44,634 nt of DNA, taken from NCBI GenBank assembly GCA_022769625.1, contig JALEJP010000070.1, positions 1 through 44,634 on the forward strand. Direction: 5' to 3'. This document shows positions 17,159 to 25,188 of this stretch, piece after piece. The notes under the pieces were generated by a model. The model was given only the letters and a program-made list of their open reading frames with translations, was not told the origin of the DNA and ran no database searches. Within the stretch, counting starts at the first letter, position 1. Every line of letters starts with the position of its first letter. The stretch comes from Lachnospiraceae bacterium (lineage in GTDB: Bacteria; Bacillota; Clostridia; Lachnospirales; Lachnospiraceae). The position numbers and the translations under genes were made by a program.

Positions 17159-18461
17159 TCTTGGATTGAAAATCATGGCAGTACTGGTCGCAGCTGTAAT
17201 CTGGATTTTTGTGGTGAATGTGGATGATCCGGAAAAAACAAAATCCTTTTCAGATGTAAAAGTAGAAATAAGAAACAGTGACTGTTTTGGAGTGGATAAA
17301 ACTTTCAGTGTTCAGGAGGATACGGATCAGGTGCGGATCTGGGTAACCGCACGGGAATCCGTACTAAACAGACTGCAGTCAAAAGATTTTAAGGTGGTGG
17401 CTGACATGCGCAATGTCACACTTGGAAATGCAGTACCTTATACACTGGAATGCAGCAATAGTGCGATTACAAAAGCAAACTGGGAATGTGAGCCGGCATC
17501 CATGAAGATTAAAATTGAAAACGTGGTACAGGAATCTTTTGGCGTTGAGGTGGTTACAAATGATAAGGCTGCAAAAGGGTATGATGTGGGAACTACCACG
17601 ATCAAAGAAGGTGACACGATTAATATTGCGGGTGCGGAGTCACTGGTCAGTATTATTCACAAGGTGACCGTTCCCATTACCGTGAGCGGGCTTGCTTCCA
17701 GCAAGACATTGAGTGGCTCCATTGTTGTGACGGATCGAAATGGTACAAACTTCACTCAGAGCCAGATGGATAATCTTGTTTTCACGACAGCCAGCGGAGA
17801 ACTGATTAAGAACGATGAGCTGAATGTGGAAGTGGATCTGTGGCGGGTACAGTCAGATATCAAACTGGAAATCGGAACGTATGGAAATCCGGCCTTTGGG
17901 TATCGTGTTTCCGAGGTGAAAGTAACACCGGAAACCGTTAGTCTTGCCGGGGATGAGGAAACACTTGCGGAACTGGATGGAGTGCTGTCGCTGGCGGATC
18001 TTATTTCTGTAGAAGGAGCGGCAGAAAGCTTTGTGCCGGATACCATCAATTTAGCAGATTATCTGAAAGAGAATTATAAGGATAAGCTGAAGCTGGAAGG
18101 CGGTGCTACTTCGACTATATCTGTTCGTGTGATCATGGAAAAAATGGGAACGAAAAAGATTGATATTCCGCTTTCTGCTCTGACCATCAAGGGAAGACCG
18201 GAAAATATGGATATGGTTCTTACGCCTGCAGATAAAATCACCATAGAAGTAGCGGCATTAGATGGTTCACTGAGTGATATCAGTCAGTCAGATATCCGGG
18301 CAGTGCTGGATCTTTCGGCGTATCAGAAACCTGGTCGTTATGAAGTTCCGGTGGAGATTACCCTTCCTGATGGATTTGAGCTGGATTCGGAAGTGACGAT
18401 TGTGGTGAATCTTACAGAGAAACAGGAAGAGACGCAGAATGTTTTGACGGAGATGGAATAA
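17115..18461 (+). CDS. cdaR: YbbR-domain protein CdaR, regulator of CdaA
   Basis: CdaR is an extracytoplasmic membrane-anchored protein that modulates CdaA activity. The 448-residue product has one N-terminal membrane helix (about 16-36, MAVLVAAVIWIFVV) followed by repeated YbbR-type beta-rich modules. Repeating features include VDVDLWRVQ-like strands and the SVRVIMEKMGTKKIDIPL segment. It starts within cdaA, 44 bases before that gene ends, which is typical of cdaA-cdaR coupling. An in-frame second ATG at 17136 is also possible. The gene is followed by the HPr gene after 34 bases. Confidence 0.9.
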   Translation: MKRISTRMKEILTSNLGLKIMAVLVAAVIWIFVVNVDDPEKTKSFSDVKVEIRNSDCFGVDKTFSVQEDTDQVRIWVTARESVLNRLQSKDFKVVADMRNVTLGNAVPYTLECSNSAITKANWECEPASMKIKIENVVQESFGVEVVTNDKAAKGYDVGTTTIKEGDTINIAGAESLVSIIHKVTVPITVSGLASSKTLSGSIVVTDRNGTNFTQSQMDNLVFTTASGELIKNDELNVEVDLWRVQSDIKLEIGTYGNPAFGYRVSEVKVTPETVSLAGDEETLAELDGVLSLADLISVEGAAESFVPDTINLADYLKENYKDKLKLEGGATSTISVRVIMEKMGTKKIDIPLSALTIKGRPENMDMVLTPADKITIEVAALDGSLSDISQSDIRAVLDLSAYQKPGRYEVPVEITLPDGFELDSEVTIVVNLTEKQEETQNVLTEME

Positions 18462-18495
18462 ACGGCTGTAATGATACAGCAGGCAGGAGGTAGAT

Positions 18496-18771
18496 ATGGT
18501 AAGTCAGAAAGTAGTGGTGAAGAATCCTTCCGGACTTCATCTCAGGCCGGCAGGCCTGCTTTGCAGAACTGCGATGGAGTTTAAATGTCGTGTGATGTTT
18601 ACTTTTCGTGAGTGTACAGTGAATGCTAAAAGTGTGCTCAGTGTGCTGAGTGCGTGCGTCAAAGAGGGGGACGAAGTAAACTTTATTTGCGACGGCGAAG
18701 ACGAAGAAAAGGCATTGCAGACGATTATTAAAGCAGTGGAAGATGGATTGGGGGAAGAATTGGAAAGCTGA
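18496..18771 (+). CDS. ptsH: HPr-family phosphocarrier protein
   Basis: HPr carries phosphate from enzyme I to sugar-specific EIIA proteins and, when phosphorylated on Ser46, acts as a catabolite co-repressor in Firmicutes. The 91-residue protein keeps the active-site block NPSGLHLRPAG with His15, and Ser46 in NAKSVLSVLSA. Five cysteines are an unusual number for HPr. AGGAGG lies seven bases before the ATG. It follows cdaR closely, probably in the same transcript, and is not beside ptsI, so it may be a regulatory or second HPr. The symbol reflects the family; whether it is the main PTS carrier is unknown. Confidence 0.85.
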   Translation: MVSQKVVVKNPSGLHLRPAGLLCRTAMEFKCRVMFTFRECTVNAKSVLSVLSACVKEGDEVNFICDGEDEEKALQTIIKAVEDGLGEELES

Positions 18772-18787
18772 CAACTGGAAGAAAAAG

Positions 18788-18828
18788 AAGCGCCGGCATA
18801 GATTTGATCTGTGCACAGCGCTTTTTTT
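18788..18828 (+). terminator. Intrinsic terminator after the HPr gene
   Basis: AAGCGC...GCGCTT closes a longer stem (inner arms GCATAGAT/ATCTGTGC), followed by seven T residues. It ends the cdaA-cdaR-HPr transcript just before the convergent L,D-transpeptidase gene. Confidence 0.85.
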
Positions 18829-18842
18829 ATGGAACAGACTGC

Positions 18843-20516
18843 TTATTTTCCTGTGTTAAAATACAGGGGATCTGTTGGATCGTAATTCTGTGAGGTGGGA
18901 ATCTTGATTCCTTTTGGTTTTCCCAATGGGCCCGGATTACTGGAATCGTATACAATTACGGTAGAACCGATTGGTACGTTGTTGAAAAGCCAGTAAGCAT
19001 CGCTCATACTTAATCGAATACAGCCTTCCGATGCCTGTGAACCCAGCATGTTGTATTTGTAGGCAGGCAGATTGTTTCTTCCAAGCTGAGGCTGCGGAAT
19101 CGAATGGAAGAGGATATCACTGGTGATGTGTGAACAGTAATAACCATAGGTTGGTCCGTTCAGCTCATGAGTTGTGAGTTTGTCCATAATGGTAAAGGTT
19201 CCAAGCGGAGTGGCATTGTTTACGCCGGTAGAGCAGATCATGGCGCGAACAGGAATACCGCCTTTGTAAACAGTAACAACATTCTGCTGACGGTTGACCT
19301 TTACTGTCCAGCTGCCTTCCAGCTGCCGACTGGAAACGCCGGAGGAGGAAAAGGTGTATGTTTGTCCGTCGATTGTTTTGGTACCGGTTACCATGGCTCC
19401 ACTTGATGGGTCAAGGTAATAGTAATTTCCGTTGTAACAGAGCCATCCGGTATGCATAGCACCGTAATCATTGAAGAAATAAGATTTTCCACTGATTTTC
19501 TTCCAACCACGTGTAATCTCACCAGTTGATTTGGCGTAATACTTACGGCTGCCATAGACCGTCCAGCCTTTCCCAAGGCTACCATCTGAGGCAAATACAT
19601 AGATTTTACTTCCTATTTGCTGTACGCCTGTGTAACGGGCACCAATGTCTGCACCAGTGAGTGTGCCATAATACTTTTTGCCGTTGACTTTGAACCAGCC
19701 GGTCTGCAGGGTTCCATCACTTCCAAGACGACATTTTTTGCCATTTTTGGTAACCCATTTGTTGATCGCCTTGACACCTGTTTTTTTGTTCAGGTAATAC
19801 CATTTCTTTTTGTATTTTTTCCAACCGGTCTGCAAAGTCCCATCGCTGTTGACGTAATAGGTTTTGCCTCCGGAGGTTACCCAGCCTTTCTTACGGAGGG
19901 TGCCGTTTTTATTTGTAAAATAAAGCTGACCATTATAAGTTACTTTTCCGGTCAGCATAGCACCATCGCTTCCAAAGAAATAGACTTTGCCTTTGTATTT
20001 CTGGCGTCCGGTGCGTGCAATACCATCAGAACCGATCAGATATTTTTTGCCGTTTAATGTTTGAAGACCCTTTGCCAGAGTTCGGCCATTTGGACCAAAA
20101 CAATATATTTTACCACCCATGGAAAGGGTACGGTTTACGAAAAGCTGGGCATTGGATCCGGCATAATACCAATAGGTGTTTTTACTGCCTTTCACAGAAA
20201 ACAGTCCGGTTTTTATGGAGCCGTCTGTCAAAAAATAGTAGTAGTTACCGTTGAGTGCAGTGGACCCTGCTTTTGCAGGCTTATAAAGATAGCCATCCGC
20301 GTTGAAAAAATAAAGTTTATTGTCAATCGTACAGAATCCGACAGCCCTGGAACCATTCTGCATAATATAGAAGCTTCCTTTATCATCGGATTTCCAGCCG
20401 GCTGTAGTCTGCTCGGTGGCATCGGGTGAAGTGCCGGTAGCATAAACTGCTGCAGGCATTGCAAAAAGCAGGCTGGCTGCAAGAAATGTAACAGGCAATA
20501 TTTTCTTGAAATGCAT
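18843..20516 (-). CDS. Secreted L,D-transpeptidase (YkuD) with wall-binding repeats
   Basis: This 557-residue exported protein probably forms 3-3 cross-links in peptidoglycan or anchors material to it. It has a signal peptide (about 1-26, cleaved near VYA), then more than fifteen short aromatic repeats (GWxxxxGKxYYxxxxG type, about 40-410) of the cell-wall/choline-binding superfamily. A C-terminal YkuD domain (about 415-540) has the catalytic histidine in LFHSIPQ and the cysteine in SEGCIRLS. The start at 20516 follows GGAGGAGAGT; the longer frame overlaps that site. It is transcribed divergently from an amidase with the same repeat type, and converges on the HPr terminator. Confidence 0.92.
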   Translation of the reverse strand: MHFKKILPVTFLAASLLFAMPAAVYATGTSPDATEQTTAGWKSDDKGSFYIMQNGSRAVGFCTIDNKLYFFNADGYLYKPAKAGSTALNGNYYYFLTDGSIKTGLFSVKGSKNTYWYYAGSNAQLFVNRTLSMGGKIYCFGPNGRTLAKGLQTLNGKKYLIGSDGIARTGRQKYKGKVYFFGSDGAMLTGKVTYNGQLYFTNKNGTLRKKGWVTSGGKTYYVNSDGTLQTGWKKYKKKWYYLNKKTGVKAINKWVTKNGKKCRLGSDGTLQTGWFKVNGKKYYGTLTGADIGARYTGVQQIGSKIYVFASDGSLGKGWTVYGSRKYYAKSTGEITRGWKKISGKSYFFNDYGAMHTGWLCYNGNYYYLDPSSGAMVTGTKTIDGQTYTFSSSGVSSRQLEGSWTVKVNRQQNVVTVYKGGIPVRAMICSTGVNNATPLGTFTIMDKLTTHELNGPTYGYYCSHITSDILFHSIPQPQLGRNNLPAYKYNMLGSQASEGCIRLSMSDAYWLFNNVPIGSTVIVYDSSNPGPLGKPKGIKIPTSQNYDPTDPLYFNTGK

Positions 20517-20593
20517 ACTCTCCTCCATTCTGTGCATATGATTTAGATGTTATATTACGCAAATAGAAAGTGTTTCCTAATTGTGTACTATAT

Positions 20594-20622
20594 ACTTTAC
20601 AATAAATTTTAGGGGATTGCAA
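20594..20622 (-). promoter_or_regulatory. Probable promoter of the L,D-transpeptidase gene
   Basis: On the reverse strand, TTGCAA (20617-20622) and TAAAGT (20594-20599) are 17 bases apart, about 78 bases before the start codon. The hexamers are imperfect. Confidence 0.4.
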
Positions 20623-20720
20623 TCACGTGAGATAAATTAACAAAAAATTAAGAAATATTAAATAAGTATTGAAATGGTGTTTCGTAAACTGCAAAAAAAG
20701 GAGCGATTCTTACAGAAAGA

Positions 20721-20749
20721 TTGACATACTTCATTTTTTGGGGTACTAT
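20721..20749 (+). promoter_or_regulatory. Promoter of the amidase gene
   Basis: A perfect TTGACA (20721-20726) is followed after 17 bases by TACTAT (20744-20749), 67 bases before the amidase start. The rest of the 300-base divergent gap holds AT-rich DNA and the opposing promoter; I see no gene in it. Confidence 0.7.
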
Positions 20750-20816
20750 GTACAATAAATGACAGATTGTGTGTGTTCCAGTTCACACACCGGATGACGA
20801 AAGGGACTAAGAGAAA

Positions 20817-22199
20817 ATGAAGAAATTTTTAAGAAGACTGGCAGTGGCAGCACTGTTCACCATCGTATGTTCTTTTGGAATGACAGCCTACGCGGCGGAT
20901 AATGTGGTACTTGTGCTGGATCCGGGACATGATGCACATGATGCAGGGGCACGCAGAACGTGGAACGGCGTTACTTATGCAGAGGAGACGATCACACTTA
21001 AGATGGCTCAGTACTGCAAAGCGGAGCTGGAAAAATATACGGGAATCAGTGTTTACTTGACAAGAAACACCAACGATGTGGATATGGATCGATACGACAG
21101 AGTAAAGATTGCAAAAGATCTGGGAGCGAATGCACTGGTCAGTTTACATATTAACTCAACGAGTAACTGGCAGGATACGGTTTCCGGGGCAATGGCTTAT
21201 GTACCGATTTATTCGAATAAAGCAGCTTATGCGGTTGAAGCACGTTCGCTGGCATCCGATATTGTGGAAAATCTTTCAACGGTCGGGATGCGCAATCTGG
21301 GATATCTGAGCAATGAAAATCTGGGAATTATTTTATATGGAAAGAAGTGGAAAATTCCGACCATGATTATCGAACATGGATTTGTAAATAATCCATCTGA
21401 TTGTCTGAAATATTATGGAAGCAATGCAAAAATTCGTGCAGTTGCTGTGGCCGATGCGAAAGCCATTGCGAAACATTACGGCCTTACGAAAAGGGTTGGA
21501 TGGCAGCAGGAAGGTGACGAATGGATGTATCTTGACAGCAATGGAGAGAAAGTTACCGGCTGGCTGAAAGATGGGGACAATCAGTATTATCTGGATGAAA
21601 ATGGTCATAAAGTGACCGGATTTGTTAAGATTGATGGGAAAAAGTATTATTTTAACAATGACGGTACAGCGTTCCGGGGATTTTTACGAATAAACGATAC
21701 CTTCTATTGGGTAAAGAAAGGCGGTCAGGTGCGCACCGGATGGTTTAAAATATCAGGCAAGCAGTACTACGCTTCAAAATCCGGAAAGCTTTATCGCGGA
21801 TTCTGCACCTATAAAGGAAACAAATATTATTTTGATCTGAATAACGGAGCAGCAGTCACTGGATTGCAGTTGATTAATAAAAAATACTATTATTTTGACA
21901 GTAATGGACGTATGCAGACCGGATGGGTGAAAATCGGCAATAAATATTATTATTTTAAAAAGTCAACGGGCGTGAGAAAGACAGGCTGGCTGAAATATAA
22001 AGGAAAGTATTGTTTTCTGGATCGTAAAACCGGTGAAAAGCTGACAAAGTGCTGGTTGCTTTATAATGGAAATTATTATTATCTGAACAAAAAAGGAGTA
22101 CGTTATGAGAATACGGAAAAAGTGATTCAGGGAGTGACGTATCGGTTTGATCAACATGGTGTATGTAAAAATAAAAAAGTGGAGATTTCAGCAGAATAA
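20817..22199 (+). CDS. N-acetylmuramoyl-L-alanine amidase with wall-binding repeats
   Basis: This secreted hydrolase cuts the bond between muramic acid and the stem peptide. The 460-residue protein has a signal peptide (about 1-27, cleaved at AYA) and an Amidase_3 (zinc) domain at about 30-220. The zinc ligands and catalytic residues are visible: H38 in DPGHDAHDAG, the glutamate in AEETITLKM, the histidine in SLHINS and the glutamate in MIIEHGFVNN. About eleven aromatic repeats (GWLKDGDNQYYLDENG type) follow to the C-terminus. The repeats resemble those of the divergent L,D-transpeptidase, so both enzymes may bind the same wall polymer. No clear terminator follows before rfbD. Confidence 0.93.
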   Translation: MKKFLRRLAVAALFTIVCSFGMTAYAADNVVLVLDPGHDAHDAGARRTWNGVTYAEETITLKMAQYCKAELEKYTGISVYLTRNTNDVDMDRYDRVKIAKDLGANALVSLHINSTSNWQDTVSGAMAYVPIYSNKAAYAVEARSLASDIVENLSTVGMRNLGYLSNENLGIILYGKKWKIPTMIIEHGFVNNPSDCLKYYGSNAKIRAVAVADAKAIAKHYGLTKRVGWQQEGDEWMYLDSNGEKVTGWLKDGDNQYYLDENGHKVTGFVKIDGKKYYFNNDGTAFRGFLRINDTFYWVKKGGQVRTGWFKISGKQYYASKSGKLYRGFCTYKGNKYYFDLNNGAAVTGLQLINKKYYYFDSNGRMQTGWVKIGNKYYYFKKSTGVRKTGWLKYKGKYCFLDRKTGEKLTKCWLLYNGNYYYLNKKGVRYENTEKVIQGVTYRFDQHGVCKNKKVEISAE

Positions 22200-22293
22200 T
22201 GTTTACCGGGTGGCATGTACGGTGTAAAATTGAAATAAAAATAAGAAAAACGGGAAGAATACTAAAACAAAAAATGGTAAGGGAGAGGATAAC

Positions 22294-23163
22294 ATGATGA
22301 AAAAAATACTGGTAACCGGGTGTAATGGACAGCTGGGGCGTGAGATTAACCGTATCTATGCAGGCAGCAGTGAGTACGAAATTTTTAACACAGATGTTTT
22401 TCGACCAGAAGTAACGGAGCTTGACATCACAAGTGTAGACAAAGTTCTGGAACTGGTCCGTCAGGTGAAGCCTTATGCCATCATTAATTGTGCGGCTCAC
22501 ACAGGTGTGGATGCCTGTGAAACAGATCGTGAGAATGCTTATCGCATCAATGCCATCGGTCCCAGAAATCTAAGTATTGCGGCTACAGAGGTGGGAGCAA
22601 AACTGGTACACATTTCCACAGATTATGTGTTTGAGGGAAATGGTACAAAGCCTTATATTGAATTTGATACTCCAAATCCTCAGGGTATGTACGGAGCTAC
22701 CAAACTTGCAGGAGAGCAGTTTGTTCAGCAGTTTGCAAAGGATTATTTTATCATTCGTACTGCATGGCTTTACGGTGATGGAAAGAATTTCGTAAAAACT
22801 ATGCTCCGTCTTTCAGAAACACATCCGGAGGTAAGCGTTGTAGGAGATCAGTATGGTACGCCGACGAGTACGGCTGAGCTTGCAAAAGCAATTTCGGTTT
22901 TATTGCCTACAGAGAATTATGGACTGTTTCATGGAACCTGTGAGGGATCCTGCAGCTGGTCTGATTTTGCGGCTGAGATTTTCAAGCTTTCAGGAAAGGA
23001 TACAAAAGTGAAACCGATTACGACGGAAGAATATGGAGCACCGGCAGCCCGCCCGGCGTATTCTGTGCTGGAAAACTATATGTTCAAGCTGACGACAGAT
23101 TTCCAATTTGCGCAGTGGCAGGATGCTGTGGAAGTGTATGTTAAAGAACTTTTACAAAAATGA
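22294..23163 (+). CDS. rfbD: dTDP-4-dehydrorhamnose reductase
   Basis: RfbD catalyses the last, NAD(P)H-dependent step to dTDP-L-rhamnose. The 289-residue short-chain dehydrogenase-like protein shows the nucleotide-binding start ILVTGCNGQLG, INCAAHTGVDACE, STDYVFEG and the catalytic YGATK motif (Tyr-x-x-x-Lys). The length is normal. Two consecutive ATG codons follow GGGAGAGG; the first is used here. The other rhamnose genes (rfbA, B, C) are not in the window, so they must lie elsewhere if the pathway is complete. Its place next to the glycopolymer genes suggests rhamnose enters that polymer. A terminator directly after the stop separates it from the next gene. Confidence 0.92.
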   Translation: MMKKILVTGCNGQLGREINRIYAGSSEYEIFNTDVFRPEVTELDITSVDKVLELVRQVKPYAIINCAAHTGVDACETDRENAYRINAIGPRNLSIAATEVGAKLVHISTDYVFEGNGTKPYIEFDTPNPQGMYGATKLAGEQFVQQFAKDYFIIRTAWLYGDGKNFVKTMLRLSETHPEVSVVGDQYGTPTSTAELAKAISVLLPTENYGLFHGTCEGSCSWSDFAAEIFKLSGKDTKVKPITTEEYGAPAARPAYSVLENYMFKLTTDFQFAQWQDAVEVYVKELLQK

Positions 23164-23213
23164 GCAGACAGGCTGTGATGAAACAAATGCAGCTTTTTTG
23201 ATGTCTGCTTTTT
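23163..23213 (+). terminator. Intrinsic terminator after rfbD
   Basis: AGCAGACA pairs with TGTCTGCT around an inner GCTG/CAGC stem, followed by TTTTT. The stem starts at the rfbD stop codon. Confidence 0.7.
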
Positions 23214-23227
23214 GAAGGAGAACTCAT

Positions 23228-24259
23228 TTGCTTTTTATAAAAGGTTTGCTGATTATTTTATGGTTTCTGGCTGTACCGTTTGGAATAGGCAGCCTACCGG
23301 TCTTTCAGAAAAAAGAAATGTTATGGATGGAAAATCTGGTATGTGGATATGCGGCGATGTTTGCACTCTTTGAATTGCTGGCTTTGCCGCTTATCTTTAC
23401 CAGACAGTCTTTTGATACCCTGAAATATATATTTGGGGGATTTTGCCTGATCTTGGCAGCAGCAGGTATGTTTCGAATCAGAAAAGAAATACTGCCTGGT
23501 GTAAAAGAGCGTTTTTCTGCTGTGGGTCGTATTCCCTGGCCTATGTGGGCTGCGTTTCTTCTCATAGCCATACAGATGGGGGCATATGTTTTTGGTATGG
23601 CAACCGATCTGGATGATTCTTTTTACGTGGCAACGGCCACAACCACGCTGGAAACAAATGGCATGTTTACGCATGGTGCATACACAGGACGTCTGGCAGG
23701 GGAGCTTCCGTCACGTTATGTGCTGGCACCGTTTCCGATTTTGCTGGCATTTTACAGTGATGCAGTGAAGATGCATCCTGCTGTTGTGGCGCATACCGTT
23801 CAGCCGGTATTTTTCCTTATGATTTCGTACATGGTATATGGTTTCATTGGAAAGAAGCTCTTTTCCGGAGAGAGGAAAAGCAGTGGTTTTTTTCTGCTTT
23901 TTCTGACTCTTGTGCAGACGTTTTCCTACTATTCCGTGTATACGCAGGGAACTTTTATGCTGACACGGATCTGGCAGGGAAAGGCGCTGCTTGCTTCTTT
24001 TCTTCTTCCGGCAATTTTCTATTATTCCTGCTGTTGTATGGAGGAAGGCGCAGAAAGAGGGGAGTGGATCCGTCTGTTGGTTCTGATGCTGTCTTCCTGT
24101 CTGGTTTCCAGCATGGGAATGATGCTGGCACCGGTGATGCTGGGGCTGATGGCCTTGCTGTATGGAATACCGGGCTGGGAATGGAAAAGGATACTGCAGG
24201 CATTTGCATGCTGCATACCAAATCTTATATGTGCGGCTGTATATTTGATAGTCAGGTAG
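23228..24259 (+). CDS. Polytopic membrane protein of the glycopolymer locus, function unknown
   Basis: This 343-residue protein has roughly nine hydrophobic segments and ends in one (LICAAVYLIVR). Between segments three and four is a conserved-looking extracytoplasmic stretch with DLDDSFYVATATTTLETNGMF, an acidic DLDD motif that resembles the first loop of lipid-dependent GT-C glycosyltransferases. That function is only a guess. It resembles Lachnospiraceae proteins annotated as DUF6077, from memory. The TTG start is supported by GAAGGAG at good spacing. The next gene begins seven bases later in a different frame and is also membrane-bound. The two may be partners, or halves of what is one longer protein elsewhere. 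Confidence 0.75.
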   Translation: MLFIKGLLIILWFLAVPFGIGSLPVFQKKEMLWMENLVCGYAAMFALFELLALPLIFTRQSFDTLKYIFGGFCLILAAAGMFRIRKEILPGVKERFSAVGRIPWPMWAAFLLIAIQMGAYVFGMATDLDDSFYVATATTTLETNGMFTHGAYTGRLAGELPSRYVLAPFPILLAFYSDAVKMHPAVVAHTVQPVFFLMISYMVYGFIGKKLFSGERKSSGFFLLFLTLVQTFSYYSVYTQGTFMLTRIWQGKALLASFLLPAIFYYSCCCMEEGAERGEWIRLLVLMLSSCLVSSMGMMLAPVMLGLMALLYGIPGWEWKRILQAFACCIPNLICAAVYLIVR

Positions 24260-24266
24260 GTAAGCG

Positions 24267-25046
24267 ATGAGAACTGCATTACAGGTTGCCCTGGAAAGGG
24301 TATTGTGGTATATCGGTGACGGCTGGCACTATATTCTGTTTTTGCTGGCACTGATATTTTTGATAATAAGTCGGGGAGAAAAAGAAAATCGAAAATGGCT
24401 GGCAGGGTACAGTATTTTATTCGGAGCTGTGTATATTTGTCCTTTCACAGCGAGGATTATTATGAAATACTGTGTGGGTTATCTGGTTTACTGGCGGATG
24501 TTCTGGCTTTTGCCATCGTCTGTGATCCTTGCATGGGCAGCAGCGAAGCTTTGCACCAGATGGAAAAAAGGATGGGCGCAGATTGTGTGTATGCTTCTTC
24601 TTACTGCAGTGATTGCCCTTGCCGGGGAAAATCCCTATGTGGGCACAGATGCTCCTTATGAAAAAGCAGTTAATATGCAAAAGCTTCCTGCCGATGTCTG
24701 TCAGGTTTGCAATTTAATTAATGAAGACAGAGGAGAAGGGGGCTATGCGTCAGCTGTGATGCCGGATTCCCTGATTGGATATGTCAGGCAGTATGATGCA
24801 TCCATTGAGCTGGTATATGGAAGGCGATCCAAACTGAAAAAACGCAGACGCAGAATTCACAGGCAGATGAACAGGGAGGATCCCAATTTTTCAAAGCTTA
24901 CAAAAATGATCCGAAAAGAAAAGGCGAATTATCTGGTTTATGAAGCGGATGAAAGGCAGAATGAACAAATTGAAAGCTGTGGATTTCTGAAAATTGGTGA
25001 GGTTGGCGGCTATATTGTGTACCGGGATGGAAAATCTGTTTCATAA
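24267..25046 (+). CDS. Membrane protein with soluble C-terminal domain, function unknown
   Basis: This 259-residue protein has four to five membrane segments in its first 125 residues. A soluble domain follows, with a very basic stretch (RRSKLKKRRRRIHRQ) and an alpha/beta end (KANYLVYEADERQNEQIESCGF) that looks like the terminal domain of large membrane glycosyltransferases. The ATG follows AGGTAGG. It directly follows the previous membrane-protein gene, and together they would make a protein of about 600 residues with a GT-C-like order: membrane part, then soluble tail. I see no frameshift signature, so I annotate it as separate. Confidence 0.7.
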   Translation: MRTALQVALERVLWYIGDGWHYILFLLALIFLIISRGEKENRKWLAGYSILFGAVYICPFTARIIMKYCVGYLVYWRMFWLLPSSVILAWAAAKLCTRWKKGWAQIVCMLLLTAVIALAGENPYVGTDAPYEKAVNMQKLPADVCQVCNLINEDRGEGGYASAVMPDSLIGYVRQYDASIELVYGRRSKLKKRRRRIHRQMNREDPNFSKLTKMIRKEKANYLVYEADERQNEQIESCGFLKIGEVGGYIVYRDGKSVS

Positions 25047-25083
25047 ATGGTACGGTTGCCTGACATTGCCATGTATCCGGGTG

Positions 25084-25112
25084 TTGTAATTTTTGAAGAT
25101 TTGTTGTAAACT
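25084..25112 (+). promoter_or_regulatory. Probable promoter of the main glycopolymer operon
   Basis: TTGTAA (25084-25089) and TAAACT (25107-25112) are 17 bases apart, about 75 bases before the initiating transferase. A small hairpin (TCGTCT/AGACGA, 25134-25154) lies in the leader. Confidence 0.45.
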
Positions 25113-25188
25113 TATCGGCGATATGAAAAACAATCGTCTGTCATAAAAAGACGACGGTTTCATTCGAATAGGTGATGAGGATAAGTAT

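Noticed and set aside
19617-20429. Forward open frames antisense to the L,D-transpeptidase
   Set aside because: They are shadow frames of the repeat region, without ribosome binding sites or recognisable domains.
18843-22199. Repeat arrays as a DNA-level tandem repeat or CRISPR-like array
   Set aside because: The periodicity is at protein level (aromatic wall-binding repeats). DNA units vary and there are no spacers.
24259-24267. Frameshift joining the two unknown membrane-protein genes
   Set aside because: No homopolymer or slippery site is present, and the second gene has its own start and ribosome binding site. Kept as two genes.
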